Assembly (NCBI GenBank): GCA_002373325.1
Contig: DFKI01000174.1
Location: 1-5,978, forward strand
Length of the DNA: 5,978 bases
Reading direction: 5' to 3'
DNA from: Treponema sp. UBA3649
Lineage (GTDB): Bacteria; Spirochaetota; Spirochaetia; Treponematales; Treponemataceae
Under the pieces are notes generated by a model. That model ran no database searches and had not been told where the DNA came from. It worked only from the letters and a program-made list of their open reading frames with translations. Below, in pieces: positions 5,849 to 5,978 of the stretch (its first letter is position 1; every line of letters begins with the position of its first letter). Made by a program: the position numbers and the translations under genes.

Positions 5849-5882
5849 CTAAGGGATAGGAAAACGCTGATTTATAGCGTCG

Positions 5883-5953
5883 TGTCATTGTCTTTACGCC
5901 ATCTTGTCATTGCCGGACTGGTCCTATGTCATTGCCGGACTTGATCCGGCAAT
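5883..5953. repeat. Intergenic repeat: TGTCATTG units at 22-bp period ending in a perfect palindrome
   Basis: TGTCATTG starts at 5883, 5905 and 5927, exactly 22 bp apart. The last two copies share the longer TGTCATTGCCGGACT. The third runs into a perfect inverted repeat, ATTGCCGGA (5931-5939) and TCCGGCAAT (5945-5953), with a 5-nt loop. No T-run follows, so a standard intrinsic terminator is unlikely. From memory, similar TGTCATTGCCGG palindromes are scattered through Treponema intergenic DNA. The final bases (GGATTCCCGCG, 5968-5978) may be one arm of a further palindrome cut by the window edge. Confidence 0.75.
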
Positions 5954-5978
5954 CTCTCCTGCACAAGGGATTCCCGCG

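Noticed and set aside
5864..5880. Hairpin ACGCT/AGCGT after the last gene as an intrinsic terminator
   Set aside because: The stem is only 5 bp with a 7-nt loop and no following T-run. The later 9-bp palindrome also lacks a T-run.

Overview
The window most resembles chromosomal DNA of a treponeme (Spirochaetota). This rests on overall gene style and on a TGTCATTGCCGG-type intergenic palindrome at the right end, which I associate with Treponema genomes. It is a recollection-based inference, not a database result. All genes lie on the + strand. No rRNA, tRNA, CRISPR array, transposase or riboswitch is visible.

Left block (1-2816): four tightly packed genes with gaps of 15, 18 and 9 nt, read as one operon. 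They are the C-terminal part of an alpha/beta-hydrolase, a small four-helix membrane protein (possibly a short DUF998 relative), a LacA/Maa-type hexapeptide sugar O-acetyltransferase, and a 467-residue three-domain protein made of two different GNAT acetyltransferase domains plus a C-terminal domain I cannot assign.

Middle block (2817-3925): a complete YefM-YoeB (type II) toxin-antitoxin module with its own consensus-like sigma-70 promoter. The promoter is overlaid by three palindromic hexamers sharing a GTAC core, spaced exactly 12 bp apart. Antitoxin and toxin overlap by ATGA. A third gene, another GNAT acetyltransferase, starts within or directly after the toxin stop, and its ribosome binding site is encoded by the toxin's last two codons.

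Right block (3926-5978): a monofunctional aspartokinase with two ACT domains, whose lysine-site signature resembles E. coli LysC. Its likely promoter would place the transcription start on the A of the ATG, and there is no Shine-Dalgarno sequence, so a leaderless mRNA is predicted. A fourth GNAT domain gene follows 48 nt downstream. The window ends in a gene-free stretch holding a 22-bp-phased repeat and a perfect 9-bp palindrome.

The genes do not form one obvious pathway. The shared theme is acyl transfer: five acetyltransferase domains in about 5 kb, around a toxin-antitoxin module and a housekeeping lysine/threonine/methionine-pathway enzyme. I see no convincing wholly new defence or mobile system. 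The most distinctive features are the triple operator, the toxin-coupled GNAT gene, the three-domain fusion and the predicted leaderless aspartokinase.
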